The notes under the pieces: model-generated
What the model saw: only the letters and a program-made list of their open reading frames with translations
What the model was told of the DNA's origin: nothing
Databases searched by the model: none
Program-made: the position numbers and the translations under genes
Shown: one piece after another, positions 26,601 through 34,116 of the stretch
How positions within the stretch are numbered: position 1 is the first letter of the stretch
Layout: each line of letters begins with the position of its first letter
Source: an uncultured Roseibacillus sp.
GTDB lineage: Bacteria > Verrucomicrobiota > Verrucomicrobiia > Verrucomicrobiales > Akkermansiaceae
Length of the DNA: 34,121 nt
Assembly: GCA_937949965.1 (NCBI GenBank)
Contig: CALFBF010000154.1
Location: 1 to 34,121 of the forward strand
Reading direction: 5' to 3'

Positions 26601-28438
26601 TCGAGATCAACGAAGCCGGATTGTCCGTCGTTATCGAAGTCATTCCCACCATCGAGGCGGTCGGGAATGGTGTCGTTGTCCGAGTCGAGATCGAGGTAGT
26701 TAGGAAGCCCGTCGCCATCAAAGTCGGAAGCCCCCTCGAAAGAGTCGGCGAGGGTGTCGTTGTCCGAGTCCAAGTCGAGGAAGTTGGCCACGCCGTCACC
26801 ATCACTATCCGTGGTGAATGGAATGAACGAGATCTCATCTAGTCCAAAGGCCGTTTGTTGGACTGTCGTCTTCACACTGTGGATGGAGAGGGTGACTTGC
26901 GTGTCTTCTCCGTTCACGAAGGTGGCGTAGGTCCGGCTCCATTCTCCGAGTTCGCCCCCCACAACAGGGACGCCGAGGGAGACCCCATTGACTCGGAAGT
27001 CAAGTGCAGGCTCTCGATTGGTGAGCGCGCTTGCGACTGCGGCCGAGAAGACGTAGGTCATTCCCGGTTCCACGGTTGTCTCTTGGCTCCAGACTCGCTC
27101 ACCAGTCGTTGGTCCGGTCCAGATAACGAGCATCTTTCCGCCCCCGCTATAGTCACCGAAGGAGGCGAAATTTGCAGTGACGTCAGAAGGATCTTCCGCG
27201 ATTTCGAAGGCGCCTTCGGGTTGAGCTACTCCGTCATCAAGCTCACTGAGAGTTTGAGAATAACTGGTGGAGAATGCGTCCTTTCCGCTGGAGAAGTCAC
27301 CATTGATCACGAGCTCGCCTTGGCCTCCAAGGGCGAAGGCTTCGCGGTTGTTAGGAATGCCATCGCCGTCAGCATCCTTATCAACTCCATCCGGGATGCC
27401 ATCTTCATCTGAGTCGGAGTCTAGGAAGTTAGCGAGGCCATCACCGTCGTTGTCTGTGATTCCTTCCACGGAGTCTCTGAGCCCGTCATTGTCTGAATCG
27501 TTATCTTGGTAGTTGGCTAATCCATCTTCATCGGCATCATCAAGGCCTTCGCGTTCATCGCTGAGACCATCGTTATCACTATCAGGATCGAGGTAGTTTG
27601 GGAGGGCGTCTCCATCCCGATTTGCGGTTCCTTCGATGGCGTCGAGAAGTCCATCATCATCGCTATCAAGGTCTCGGTAGTTGGCCAGTCCGTCACGATC
27701 AGAGTCCTCCGCACCCTCGATTCTATCAGGGATGCCGTCGTTATCGGAATCCAGATCTTCGAGGTCAGGAGTTCCATCCCCGTCGGTGTCTGGAGTGACA
27801 TTGAGGTAGGTGCCGGCGGCGATGAGGTAGCATTCCACTCCGCTGATGCCTTTCCAGAACTCACTTCGGATCTCGATATGAGAGAGATCACTGAGCACGC
27901 GCAGTAGCTTGTCCTCGCTGGTGTCAAAACTCTCAGGCTCTATCGAGATGGAGTATTGGCAAACTTCGCCGAAGGCAGAGGGAGAGAGTTGGTGTTGCAT
28001 CACTCCGTGGCGCAAATCAATATTCACTTCGATTCCCGAGTTTGAAACGAAAGCAAGGTCGCGCGTAGTAGTTGTCGCCCACTCCAGATCCAGTGCTTTA
28101 GTGAGAATCCCGAAGTGAAATGTTTGGCCGTAGGCGGAAGAGAGATCGCCAGTCCACTTACTAAGCCGGAAGTATCCGAAGCCTGAGGTGTCGTCATGGA
28201 AGGAGACGGCGGTAAGACCTTGCACTGTTTCTGAAGCTAGCTGGCCGCCACGGCCTGTGAGCTGAGCGGTTGTGAGGTCAAGATCGGCAGTCTCGAGGAT
28301 GAGATCACCAGCGGCAAAGGCCGCGACGTCAGACTCGATTACGTCTGTTAGGTAATCTCCGTCAAGATCGTTGGCGGAGAGATTCGCCCCCCAGAGGTAA
28401 AGGGGGGAGAGAAAGACCCATTGTGAGAGAGTTTTCAT
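23639..28438 (-). CDS. Giant TSP3-repeat / DUF4114 calcium-binding surface protein
   Basis: A 1599-residue exported protein with a signal peptide (MKTLSQWVFLSPLYLWGANL). In order: a beta-rich N-domain (about 22-212); a TSP3 block of D.D.DG-type repeats (213-364); a carbohydrate-binding-like beta-sandwich (about 368-535, from GELVINGDFSSGKDAFSTSY); a second TSP3 block (543-709); a DUF6923-like propeller region (about 713-930, with NYNAIGYNPADDYIYGLNR); a third TSP3 block (937-1155); a DUF4114 domain (about 1160-1355, ending SFEDQIFAGRDNDFNDVIF); and a second, weaker DUF4114-like end near the C-terminus (VMVEDISRS ... DSDFADLWIQF). TSP3 repeats bind many Ca2+ ions. No PEP-CTERM or LPXTG anchor is seen; the C-terminus ends in a Gly/Tyr/Asp-rich tail. 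Probably an adhesin or matrix protein. It follows two glycosyltransferase genes. Confidence 0.9.
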   Translation of the reverse strand: MKTLSQWVFLSPLYLWGANLSANDLDGDYLTDVIESDVAAFAAGDLILETADLDLTTAQLTGRGGQLASETVQGLTAVSFHDDTSGFGYFRLSKWTGDLSSAYGQTFHFGILTKALDLEWATTTTRDLAFVSNSGIEVNIDLRHGVMQHQLSPSAFGEVCQYSISIEPESFDTSEDKLLRVLSDLSHIEIRSEFWKGISGVECYLIAAGTYLNVTPDTDGDGTPDLEDLDSDNDGIPDRIEGAEDSDRDGLANYRDLDSDDDGLLDAIEGTANRDGDALPNYLDPDSDNDGLSDEREGLDDADEDGLANYQDNDSDNDGLRDSVEGITDNDGDGLANFLDSDSDEDGIPDGVDKDADGDGIPNNREAFALGGQGELVINGDFSSGKDAFSTSYSQTLSELDDGVAQPEGAFEIAEDPSDVTANFASFGDYSGGGKMLVIWTGPTTGERVWSQETTVEPGMTYVFSAAVASALTNREPALDFRVNGVSLGVPVVGGELGEWSRTYATFVNGEDTQVTLSIHSVKTTVQQTAFGLDEISFIPFTTDSDGDGVANFLDLDSDNDTLADSFEGASDFDGDGLPNYLDLDSDNDTIPDRLDGGNDFDNDGQSGFVDLDSDNDQIEDYREGSGDFDGDGIPDHEDSDSDNDGTPDAPGEDADGDGLWNEEESLTLDSDDDGTPNYLDPDSDNDGLLDSVEGFLDTDADGTPDYIDHQPAFPCSGYALESYNANTQLALVDVTQGVFINLGNTDHGLNYNAIGYNPADDYIYGLNRTQNTPELLRIGSDGSVAKVGLIDGLPRSYVAGTFAADGLYWVSGGGRIYGIDVETLAVVRSHAHSPNPSGAEIDLAYNPVDGNMYGSTSRGAFFKVDLTNGNTTIIGNNGKTFGALICDFNGTVYGFDNKGTGAFRVNLSNGQVTWVANAPKTGINDGTICPKAILVVDSDGDGIDDEADTDDDNDGTPDEFEGGTCNPNGDEDGDGIRNWTDTIDNGDEGDRSITDYTDRNGDGIPDVFDVDGDSTPNHLDQDSDGDGLTDDVELTGDADEDGLANFLDNDADNDGLLDGVDGLGDTDGDLIANYLDNFDDRDQDNDGIKNGDEGTDDFDGDGIPNHLDTDTDSDGVADADEILDNGTILDSDGDGIPNFLDIDDDGDGIPTLEDDCALCNLDDNIIEFELSEAQIRNYGVDPLYYQYAREIWNEVKYELNCNTDGIPLEEEKRGFDEERFFLEADSEVFVTVIYDGAKNVNSVAWYNAADPNGSWTVFWEKYGTGPTAPLIPGSTASLGILPAETELRFGLVADGGRGGITKIHQDSYLNPGGLELIASQINISNNPLIVSFEDQIFAGRDNDFNDVIFMVEIVPTAPATLQFGDSGLASSAVSEVLTDIGWNHSDYEISADFFKLPTAGPITIELLGDRSKLDFTLALVDYDIMAQVDPRTLQFRAIAGENAVTLLDNRTVVEGSQVTFNPQSLGLAGKQVLLAILPHNRFDRFTNNPHRYTPHGNGDETRRQPLFSMTNANPSTQDQYLTFSDGDSTLVMVEDISRSEVGPNESASDSDFADLWIQFTPALEAYSIGGGGYYQGSLDPTTEWDGVDGYSGEQNGDF
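24971..25627 (-). repeat. TSP3 repeat block C (in-gene)
   Basis: Third Asp-rich block, more irregular than A and B and containing a few Cys residues (GGTCNPNGDEDGDG; DDCALC at its end). Boundaries are approximate. Confidence 0.75.
26311..26809 (-). repeat. TSP3 repeat block B (in-gene)
   Basis: Second Asp-rich block, with units such as DSDNDTLADSFEG and DFDGDGLPNYLD. Boundaries are approximate. Confidence 0.75.
27340..27790 (-). repeat. TSP3 repeat block A (in-gene)
   Basis: About six units of roughly 75 bases coding for DSDNDGLxDxxEG / DxDGLANYxD patterns. Asp codons vary between GAC and GAT, so the DNA repeat is imperfect. Boundaries are approximate. Confidence 0.75.
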
Positions 28439-28470
28439 AAGATTAAGGAGTTGGAGGTTAGTAGGGGCTG

Positions 28471-29712
28471 TTAGAATGTTTGCGGAATCACGTTTGTGAT
28501 GACTTCAGGTTCACCCTGATAGACATTCAGCGTGAGGCGGGCGCAGCGGTCCCAGTCGAAAAGAGTCTTGGCATGTTGATGCCCGCGACTACCCAGTTCG
28601 GTGGCAAGGCTGGGATTATTGAGAACGCGTAACACGGCTTCCGAGAGGGCTTTTGGATCTTTCTCTGGGACCAGAAGTCCGGTCTCATTATCGATGATGA
28701 CATCAACGATTCCACCGACCCTAGAAGCGACTACGGGCTTGCAGTTAGCAAGGGCCTCAATGAGGACGACACCCAATCCCTCGGTGTCTCCCTTATCATC
28801 ATAGATAGCGGGGTGGACGTAGAGATCGCACTTCTGATAGAGCCGCCCCAATTCTTCGTTGGAAACGAATCCTGCGAATCTAACAGATTTCTCTAAGCCT
28901 AGTTCTTGGGCCAGTTCTTGCCATTCTGCTTTGCGATCACCTTCACCGGTAATGACCAGATCGACATCGCGTTGGCGCAAGATTTCGGGCATGGCTTTGA
29001 GAAGGACATCGATGCCTTTGCGCTGAATGAGGCGTCCGCAGAATAAGAGTAGAGGTTTCTCGTTTTTCTCCTGTTTAGCTTCCGCTTGGTCGGACACGGT
29101 TGCTCCGTAGGGCACGACCCGGGCCTCGACTCCGCAGAGCCTTTTGACTTCAGCCTTGGTATGGGAGCTGTTAGCACAGACCTCGTCTGATTGCTTTAAG
29201 AAGAAGGTGAGGAGGTGACGGATGAGGGAATTATTACGAGCGAGAGCGAGCTCGGCACCGTGGCACATGGAGACCACGCGCACTCCAAGGAGCCACTTGG
29301 GAAGCAGCGCCCACAGACCATGGGGGAAAGGCCAATGGATATGGAGTACGCGTGTTCCATCCTGTATACACCACTTCAGTACAGAAAGAACGCCAGAGAG
29401 AAGATAAGGAATGGTCAAAAGCTGGAACCAAATGGAACGCACCTTACTCGGAGCACCGGCATCGTGGGTGAGGCATTCCAGTTGTGCGGGAGCATAGCGG
29501 ATTCTTCTCACAGAGATGCCGTCGATTGAGTGGCTCTTGATTCCGTGACAACCTGCCGCGTAGATTTTCAAGCTATCGAGGGAGCCGACCGTCCGGCTCG
29601 CCATTTCGCGCATCCACGGGACTTGATGATCATCTTGGAAGCGTGCGTAGGTCGAGGTCACGACCGCGACGCGTTGCTCGGTGTGAGCGTGAATTGAGGA
29701 TGATTTTTTCAT
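28471..29712 (-). CDS. GT4-family glycosyltransferase
   Basis: A 413-residue retaining glycosyltransferase of the GT-B fold, probably cytoplasmic or membrane-peripheral. The C-terminal Rossmann domain starts near 218 with FCGRLIQRKGIDVLLKAMPE (donor-phosphate R227/K232), followed by VITGEGD, FAGFVSNEELGRLY, and the E311-x7-E319 donor motif in DTEGLGVVLIEALANCKPVV. An N-terminal acceptor domain has VLHIHWPFPHG and SMCHGAEL. Such enzymes move a sugar from a nucleotide donor onto a lipid-linked or polysaccharide acceptor. It is the second gene of the eight-gene group, 27 bases after the GT2 gene and 32 bases before the TSP3 protein gene. Sugar and acceptor are not predictable from the sequence. 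Confidence 0.92.
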   Translation of the reverse strand: MKKSSSIHAHTEQRVAVVTSTYARFQDDHQVPWMREMASRTVGSLDSLKIYAAGCHGIKSHSIDGISVRRIRYAPAQLECLTHDAGAPSKVRSIWFQLLTIPYLLSGVLSVLKWCIQDGTRVLHIHWPFPHGLWALLPKWLLGVRVVSMCHGAELALARNNSLIRHLLTFFLKQSDEVCANSSHTKAEVKRLCGVEARVVPYGATVSDQAEAKQEKNEKPLLLFCGRLIQRKGIDVLLKAMPEILRQRDVDLVITGEGDRKAEWQELAQELGLEKSVRFAGFVSNEELGRLYQKCDLYVHPAIYDDKGDTEGLGVVLIEALANCKPVVASRVGGIVDVIIDNETGLLVPEKDPKALSEAVLRVLNNPSLATELGSRGHQHAKTLFDWDRCARLTLNVYQGEPEVITNVIPQTF

Positions 29713-29739
29713 GACTTTAAAGAGGTGAGAGTTGGGAAC

Positions 29740-30747
29740 TTAGGCGGCTAAGGTGACTGATTTCTCAGTTTGGTTACTGCGGACGAAGGGAGGCTGATGC
29801 TCACAGGAATCCGCCACTGGGACTTCATGATGTTCTTGCATGGTTTTGAAAACCTGGTGCTCGAGTTGGAGCCCCATGCCGATCGAGATCACGGCGGTCA
29901 TGAAAGACATCATCCCCATCGATGCGAGGAAGGTGCCGATGCTGATTCCTGCCAATGAGCAGGCGAGTCCGGCAACAAGCAAGAGACTGCCCACTACTCC
30001 GGAGATTAAGGCGATACGACCGAAGAAGTGGAGCGGACGATCGCGGTAGGTCTTCAGGAAGCTGATGGTGGTCATATCGAACAAGCCACAAAGGATGCGC
30101 TTCACTCCATACTTGCTCACTCCGAATTGACGGGGGTGATGTTGAACGACGAGCTCCGCAGTTTCATAACCTTCGAAAGAGGCCAGAGAAGGAACCATGC
30201 GGTGCATCTCGCCATACATCGGGATCTTTTCGATCACCTCACGGCGGTAGCACTTGAAGCCACAGTTGTGATCGTGGAGCTCCACTCCAACCAACTTGCT
30301 CAAGACGGCATTGAAGACTCGGCTGGGGAGGACCTTGTGCCAAGGATCGTAGCGCTTCTTTTTGTAACCGGTAACGATGCCATACCCTTCCTGAATCTTG
30401 TTCAAGAAGCGGGGAATCTCGGTGGGATCGTCCTGCAAATCGGCATCCATCGTGAAGACGACATCTCCAGTAGCTTGTTCATACCCGAGAGAGAGCGCAT
30501 CGGCTTTCCCCATATTCCGGCGGAAGCGGAAGGCGCGGACCTGATCGGGGTGAGCTTCTGCCAACCGGCTCATTTCCTGCCAGGTCCGATCTGTGCTGCC
30601 ATCATCAATGAAAAGCACCTCGTAGTTCAGCCCAAGCTGTTTCATTTGGGTAGCGAGGCCCTTATGGAGAATGGCAAGAGTCTCTTCCTCATTCATGGCT
30701 GGAATGATGAAGGAGACGGATTTGATAGTGATGTTTTCGAGTTTCAT
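29740..30747 (-). CDS. GT2 polyprenyl-phosphate glycosyltransferase (DPM1-like)
   Basis: A 335-residue family-2 glycosyltransferase with two C-terminal membrane helices (about 243-265 and 270-293). The GT-A core has SFIIPAMNEEETL (12-24), FIDDGSTDRTW (46-56), and the metal-binding DADLQDDPTE (101-110). The C-terminal hairpin places it with the dolichol/undecaprenyl-phosphate mannose or glucose synthases (DPM1/GtrB type) rather than with processive synthases. It would load one sugar onto undecaprenyl phosphate in the cytoplasmic leaflet. First gene of the eight-gene reverse group that ends with a GT39-like enzyme, which would use exactly such a donor. The ATG has no Shine-Dalgarno sequence. 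A 309-base divergent region lies to its right. Confidence 0.9.
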   Translation of the reverse strand: MKLENITIKSVSFIIPAMNEEETLAILHKGLATQMKQLGLNYEVLFIDDGSTDRTWQEMSRLAEAHPDQVRAFRFRRNMGKADALSLGYEQATGDVVFTMDADLQDDPTEIPRFLNKIQEGYGIVTGYKKKRYDPWHKVLPSRVFNAVLSKLVGVELHDHNCGFKCYRREVIEKIPMYGEMHRMVPSLASFEGYETAELVVQHHPRQFGVSKYGVKRILCGLFDMTTISFLKTYRDRPLHFFGRIALISGVVGSLLLVAGLACSLAGISIGTFLASMGMMSFMTAVISIGMGLQLEHQVFKTMQEHHEVPVADSCEHQPPFVRSNQTEKSVTLAA

Positions 30748-30821
30748 GATTTCTTGGCTTTATCTGATTTCTTTAATCACTCCACGTGCCAACTCGAATC
30801 AACCAATTCGTAACTCGCTTA

Positions 30822-30835
30822 TAAGTAGTTACTTA
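30822..30835. promoter_or_regulatory. Small palindrome upstream of GT2 gene
   Basis: taagta-gt-tactta, followed by an A run. It lies 75-88 bases from the GT2 ATG, a typical distance for a promoter or operator of the large reverse-strand operon. No clear -35/-10 pair could be fixed. Confidence 0.3.
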
Positions 30836-30879
30836 AAAAATAACTTCGTGTTCGTCCAAATTTGCCTTTTTGGAAAACA

Positions 30880-30927
30880 CGGTAATTTTTACCGAATTAG
30901 GTTTTTGATTGCCGAAAAAATTACCGG
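30880..30927. promoter_or_regulatory. Pair of related inverted sites in divergent intergenic region
   Basis: The 309-base gap between the GT2 and outer-membrane efflux genes (30748-31056) has no gene. It holds cggtaa-ttt-ttaccg at 30880-30894 and, in opposite orientation, ccgaaaaaattaccgg at 30912-30927; the reverse complement of the latter shares cggtaattttt with the first. Two similar dyads about 18 bases apart look like operator half-sites for a dimeric repressor that could control either flanking gene. Not matched to a known regulator. Confidence 0.4.
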
Positions 30928-31056
30928 GAAGAGGCAAGGGCCCAGTCAAAGAAAGAGCCCCATCGATAGTTTTTCTCTCCCACAAGTTGCTACCACTTTC
31001 CGCTCACTGATTCTAAACAAGACAAACGCCATCTGATATCGTATCCTAATGAAAGA

Positions 31057-32529
31057 TTGAAAAACAAGAGAGCTTTAGCATCGACTCGCCAAGAGAAATG
31101 GCAGTGCGGGCTCTTTGTATCCAGAAGAGTCGTTGTGCTCACCATGGTCGCAGTGACTTCGGGATGCTTCAAAGTAGGCCCAGACTATGTGGACCCTAAG
31201 CTAACCGTTCCGGGTGATTGGCGTTCCAGCGGAGAGGGGGTGGTTGAGAGAGACTACTGGACTGCCCGACTTGATGCCGATCAGCAGGCTACTCGCACTG
31301 GTGCAGAGCTTTGGTGGCGACGGTTTAATAACAAGACGCTCAACAAGCTCATTAGCCATGCTCAGGAACATAGCCCCACCGCTTATTTAGCCGAGGCACG
31401 GGTTCGAGAAGCACGCGCTCAGGTCAATGTCCTTCGTTCCGCTTGGTATCCTTGGGTGGGGACTCGCGATGAGGTTCAGCTTAACGAATCCCTAAGCCCT
31501 AACTTTTTCGCCTCTTTAGAAGCAGGTTGGGAAATTGATTTATTCGGGAGGACTGGCCGCGCCGTTGAGGCCGCTCAGGCCGAATGGGAAGGAGCGGCAG
31601 AATTAAAGCGAGACTCGATGGTCATCATCACTGCCAATGTCGCCACGAACTACATCGCGTATTGTGCTCTCAGAGAACGACTGATCCGAGCCGAAGAAGC
31701 GACCGGAGAATTTAGAGAATTATTCAAAGTCCTCGCCGGAAGAGTGGATGCTGGAGTAGCCCCCAGTAGCGATGCCCAAGAGATCGAGGCCCAGCTCCAA
31801 ACTAGAGAGACTCGCCTGCCACAACTCCGGCAAGAAATGGAAGTCGCTGCCATCCGTCTTGCCAATACCACCGGCATCTATCCCAGCGCGCTCGGAAGCA
31901 TTCTAGAACAGGAAAAAGGAATCCCCGAGTTTCGTCACAAAATCCTCCTCAGCACCCCGGCCAATATGCTGCGCAATCGTCCCGATGTGCGTCGAGAAGA
32001 GCGAAAGCTCGCCGCACAGACCGCACGCATTGGCTTAGCAGAATCCGATCTCTATCCCATCCTTTCCATTTCGGGAGCATTGAGCTGGGAGAGTCGTTCG
32101 AGTAGCGATCTTTTCAACCAAGTGAATCGGCTCTTCGGGTTTGGTCCTAAACTGAACTGGCGGATCTTCCAAGCCGGCCGCGTTCGTCATCGCATTGCGG
32201 AAGAGAAAGCTCGGACCGAAATCCGCCTCGCAAATTACCAACAACAAGTCCTCGACGCCGTGGCCGAAATAGAAATCGCCCTCACTCGACTCGAAACTGA
32301 GACCGAATATGCGCAAAAACTTTCCGACGCTGTCGCAGCGCATAAGAAGAATACGGAACTCACGAGAGAAAGCTACCTCGCTGGTTTAATCGATATTCGG
32401 AGAGCCCTCGATGCCCTCATCGACTACCACGACACTCGCGATGAAGAAGCCGCTGCCATCGGAAGAAAAGCAGCCTTTGCCGCCGCTCTTTTCAAATCAA
32501 TTGGCGGAGGACAATTAGCTCAACCCTGA
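31057..32529 (+). CDS. Outer-membrane efflux lipoprotein, NodT/OprM type
   Basis: A 490-residue TolC-like channel protein. The N-terminus has a basic region, a hydrophobic stretch (VVVLTMVAVT) and a lipobox ending TSGC37, followed by FKVGPDYVDP, the classic start of mature NodT-family lipoproteins, so it is probably lipidated and in the outer membrane. Two OEP repeats are visible (LWWRRFNNKTLNKLISHAQE ... ; the second half with NRPDVRREERKLAAQTARI). The start is TTG at 31057; no in-frame ATG upstream of the signal exists, and the ATG at 31144 would destroy it. It forms the exit duct of a tripartite efflux system, but no pump or adaptor is next to it; an adaptor gene lies at 19744-21168 on the other strand. 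Confidence 0.92.
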   Translation: MKNKRALASTRQEKWQCGLFVSRRVVVLTMVAVTSGCFKVGPDYVDPKLTVPGDWRSSGEGVVERDYWTARLDADQQATRTGAELWWRRFNNKTLNKLISHAQEHSPTAYLAEARVREARAQVNVLRSAWYPWVGTRDEVQLNESLSPNFFASLEAGWEIDLFGRTGRAVEAAQAEWEGAAELKRDSMVIITANVATNYIAYCALRERLIRAEEATGEFRELFKVLAGRVDAGVAPSSDAQEIEAQLQTRETRLPQLRQEMEVAAIRLANTTGIYPSALGSILEQEKGIPEFRHKILLSTPANMLRNRPDVRREERKLAAQTARIGLAESDLYPILSISGALSWESRSSSDLFNQVNRLFGFGPKLNWRIFQAGRVRHRIAEEKARTEIRLANYQQQVLDAVAEIEIALTRLETETEYAQKLSDAVAAHKKNTELTRESYLAGLIDIRRALDALIDYHDTRDEEAAAIGRKAAFAAALFKSIGGGQLAQP

Positions 32530-32610
32530 TTAACAACAGGTTGTAAAAAAACGGATTCCACTCATCCCACCCGTCGCCTGTTTCTTAGAGGTTCTTTTTG
32601 GCATGAATGA

Positions 32611-32656
32611 TATTTCATTAAATATGCTCAAATCATGATTAAATTTCATGATTGGA
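32611..32656. promoter_or_regulatory. Repeats upstream of amt
   Basis: The 181-base gap before amt contains a perfect palindrome aatcatgatt (32631-32640), followed by a second catgatt copy, plus nearby gcatgaatgatatttcatt. They may be operator sequences for nitrogen control, but they do not match a sigma54 -24/-12 promoter or the NtrC consensus that I know. Confidence 0.25.
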
Positions 32657-32710
32657 ATGAGATTCGTTCATTGTTACGCCGTAGGCGCATATCGTCCAGA
32701 AACACAAAAA

Positions 32711-34042
32711 ATGAATCAAGTTACGAAAAAAATAGGAGTGGGAAGCCTAGTGGCTCTTGCGGGAATAGGAGCGGCTTCGGCCCAAGAGGCGGGAGAAGTC
32801 GCCCAAGTAGCCATCGACACCGGGAACACCGCTTGGATGATCACCGCCACTGTCTTGGTTCTCCTCATGACCTTACCCGGTCTCGCTCTTTTTTATGGTG
32901 GTTTAGTGAGGGCCAAGAACGTCCTCTCCGTCCTTATGCACTGTTACGCCATCGCCGGGTTAGCCTCCGTGATGTGGGTCATCGGTCTTTACACCTTAGC
33001 TTTTGACGAAGGTAGCACCGGCTGGCTCGGTGGTTTTAGTCACTTTTTCCTCAATGGCATCGGAGAAGATTGGGAAAATGATTATCCCGAAACCGTGTTC
33101 GTCATGTTTCAGATGACTTTCGCGATCATTACCCCAGGGCTCGTTGTGGGAGCCTTCGTCGAGCGGATGAAGTTCGCAGCCGTGATGGTCTTCACTGCTC
33201 TTTGGTTGATTCTCGTCTACGCACCAGCCGTCTATTGGGTTTGGGGTGGTGGCATCATGGCCCAATGGGGAACCATCGATCTCGCGGGCGGTATCGTCGT
33301 CCATGCCACCGCTGGCGTATCCGCCCTCGTGCTGGCCAAGATGATTGGGCCGCGTAAGGAGTTCCCCAAGAGCCTCCAGCCACCGCACAGTCCTGGCCTC
33401 GTCATGATTGGAGCTTCTCTGCTCTGGGTCGGTTGGTTTGGTTTCAATGCCGGTTCCCAAGGGGGCGCTAGTGAGGCCGCGGGTATGACCATGCTCGTCA
33501 CTCACATCTCCGCCGCCACTGCCGCCCTCGTCTGGTGTATTGTCGAGCGTCTCAAGACTGGCAAAACCGGAGTAGTTGGCATCGCTACCGGTATGGTTGC
33601 GGGATTAGCGACCATCACACCCGCATCCGGTAATGTCGGGCCCATGGGCGCTCTCGTGATTGGCACCGCCGCAGGCGTGATTTGCTACTTCATGTGCGGA
33701 GTAGTGAAGAACAGCCTCAAAATTGACGACTCACTAGACGTCTTCGCCGTTCACGGTGTCGGCGGCATTCTCGGAACCATCCTAGTCGCCTTTCTCGGTG
33801 CTGAAGGCGTTCTCGGCGGCCTTGGCCTCTCCGCTGGCTCAGATGGCGAAACCTACTCCAGCATAGAGCAGTTGATCGTCCAGCTCAAGGCCCTCGGAAT
33901 CACCATCGTCTGGTCCGCCGTTGCTACTATTATCATCGTAATGATTATTCGGGTGACGGTAGGGTTACGGGTTTCAGAGGAAGCTGAGAACGAAGGACTC
34001 GACTCCGCCGAGCACGGCGAAACCGCTTACAATTTCGATTAA
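32711..34042 (+). CDS. amt: Ammonium transporter Amt
   Basis: A 443-residue inner-membrane ammonium channel. I chose the ATG at 32711 because it opens a signal peptide (MNQVTKKIGVGSLVALAGIG, cleavage near ASA-Q), whereas the longer frame from 32648 adds an unrelated 21-residue leader. About eleven helices follow. Family marks include FYGGLVRAKN (61-70), TPGLVVGAFVERMKF (141-155), DLAGGIVVHATAGVSALV with pore histidine H198, GWFGFNAGSQ (241-250) and VFAVHGVGGILGT with pore histidine H348. The C-terminus (GLRVSEEAENEGLDSAEHGE) matches the usual Amt tail that contacts PII. No glnK gene is seen in the window, though it could lie beyond it. A terminator follows. Confidence 0.95.
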   Translation: MNQVTKKIGVGSLVALAGIGAASAQEAGEVAQVAIDTGNTAWMITATVLVLLMTLPGLALFYGGLVRAKNVLSVLMHCYAIAGLASVMWVIGLYTLAFDEGSTGWLGGFSHFFLNGIGEDWENDYPETVFVMFQMTFAIITPGLVVGAFVERMKFAAVMVFTALWLILVYAPAVYWVWGGGIMAQWGTIDLAGGIVVHATAGVSALVLAKMIGPRKEFPKSLQPPHSPGLVMIGASLLWVGWFGFNAGSQGGASEAAGMTMLVTHISAATAALVWCIVERLKTGKTGVVGIATGMVAGLATITPASGNVGPMGALVIGTAAGVICYFMCGVVKNSLKIDDSLDVFAVHGVGGILGTILVAFLGAEGVLGGLGLSAGSDGETYSSIEQLIVQLKALGITIVWSAVATIIIVMIIRVTVGLRVSEEAENEGLDSAEHGETAYNFD

Positions 34043-34079
34043 CGAATCGGAGGCTAAAAGCCCCATTCACACTCAACCC

Positions 34080-34116
34080 AGGCCTGACGGAATCACCGAT
34101 TCCCTCAGGCCTTTTT
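34080..34116 (+). terminator. Rho-independent terminator after amt
   Basis: Left arm aggcctgacggaatc (34080-34094), loop acc, right arm gattccctcaggcct (34098-34112) with a single C-C mismatch, then TTTTT (34112-34116). Strong stem with a U tract, 37 bases after the amt stop. Confidence 0.9.

Noticed and set aside
24971-27790. Possible CRISPR or satellite array
   Set aside because: The periodic DNA is explained by in-frame TSP3 protein repeats; units diverge and there are no constant repeats with unique spacers.
30671-31036. 121-codon plus-strand frame before the NodT-type gene
   Set aside because: It is mostly antisense to the start of the GT2 gene and runs through the palindrome-rich regulatory region; no family match.
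31098-31100. ATG as alternative start of the NodT-type gene
   Set aside because: It is out of frame with the lipobox-containing protein; the TTG at 31057 keeps the signal peptide.
32598-32616. Possible sigma54 promoter before amt (ttggcatgaatgatattt)
   Set aside because: The -24 half resembles TGGCA, but no GC pair stands at the -12 position with correct spacing.
32635-33006. 123-codon plus-strand frame overlapping amt
   Set aside because: Out-of-frame shadow over the conserved N-terminal Amt helices; Arg/Ser/His-rich with no domain.
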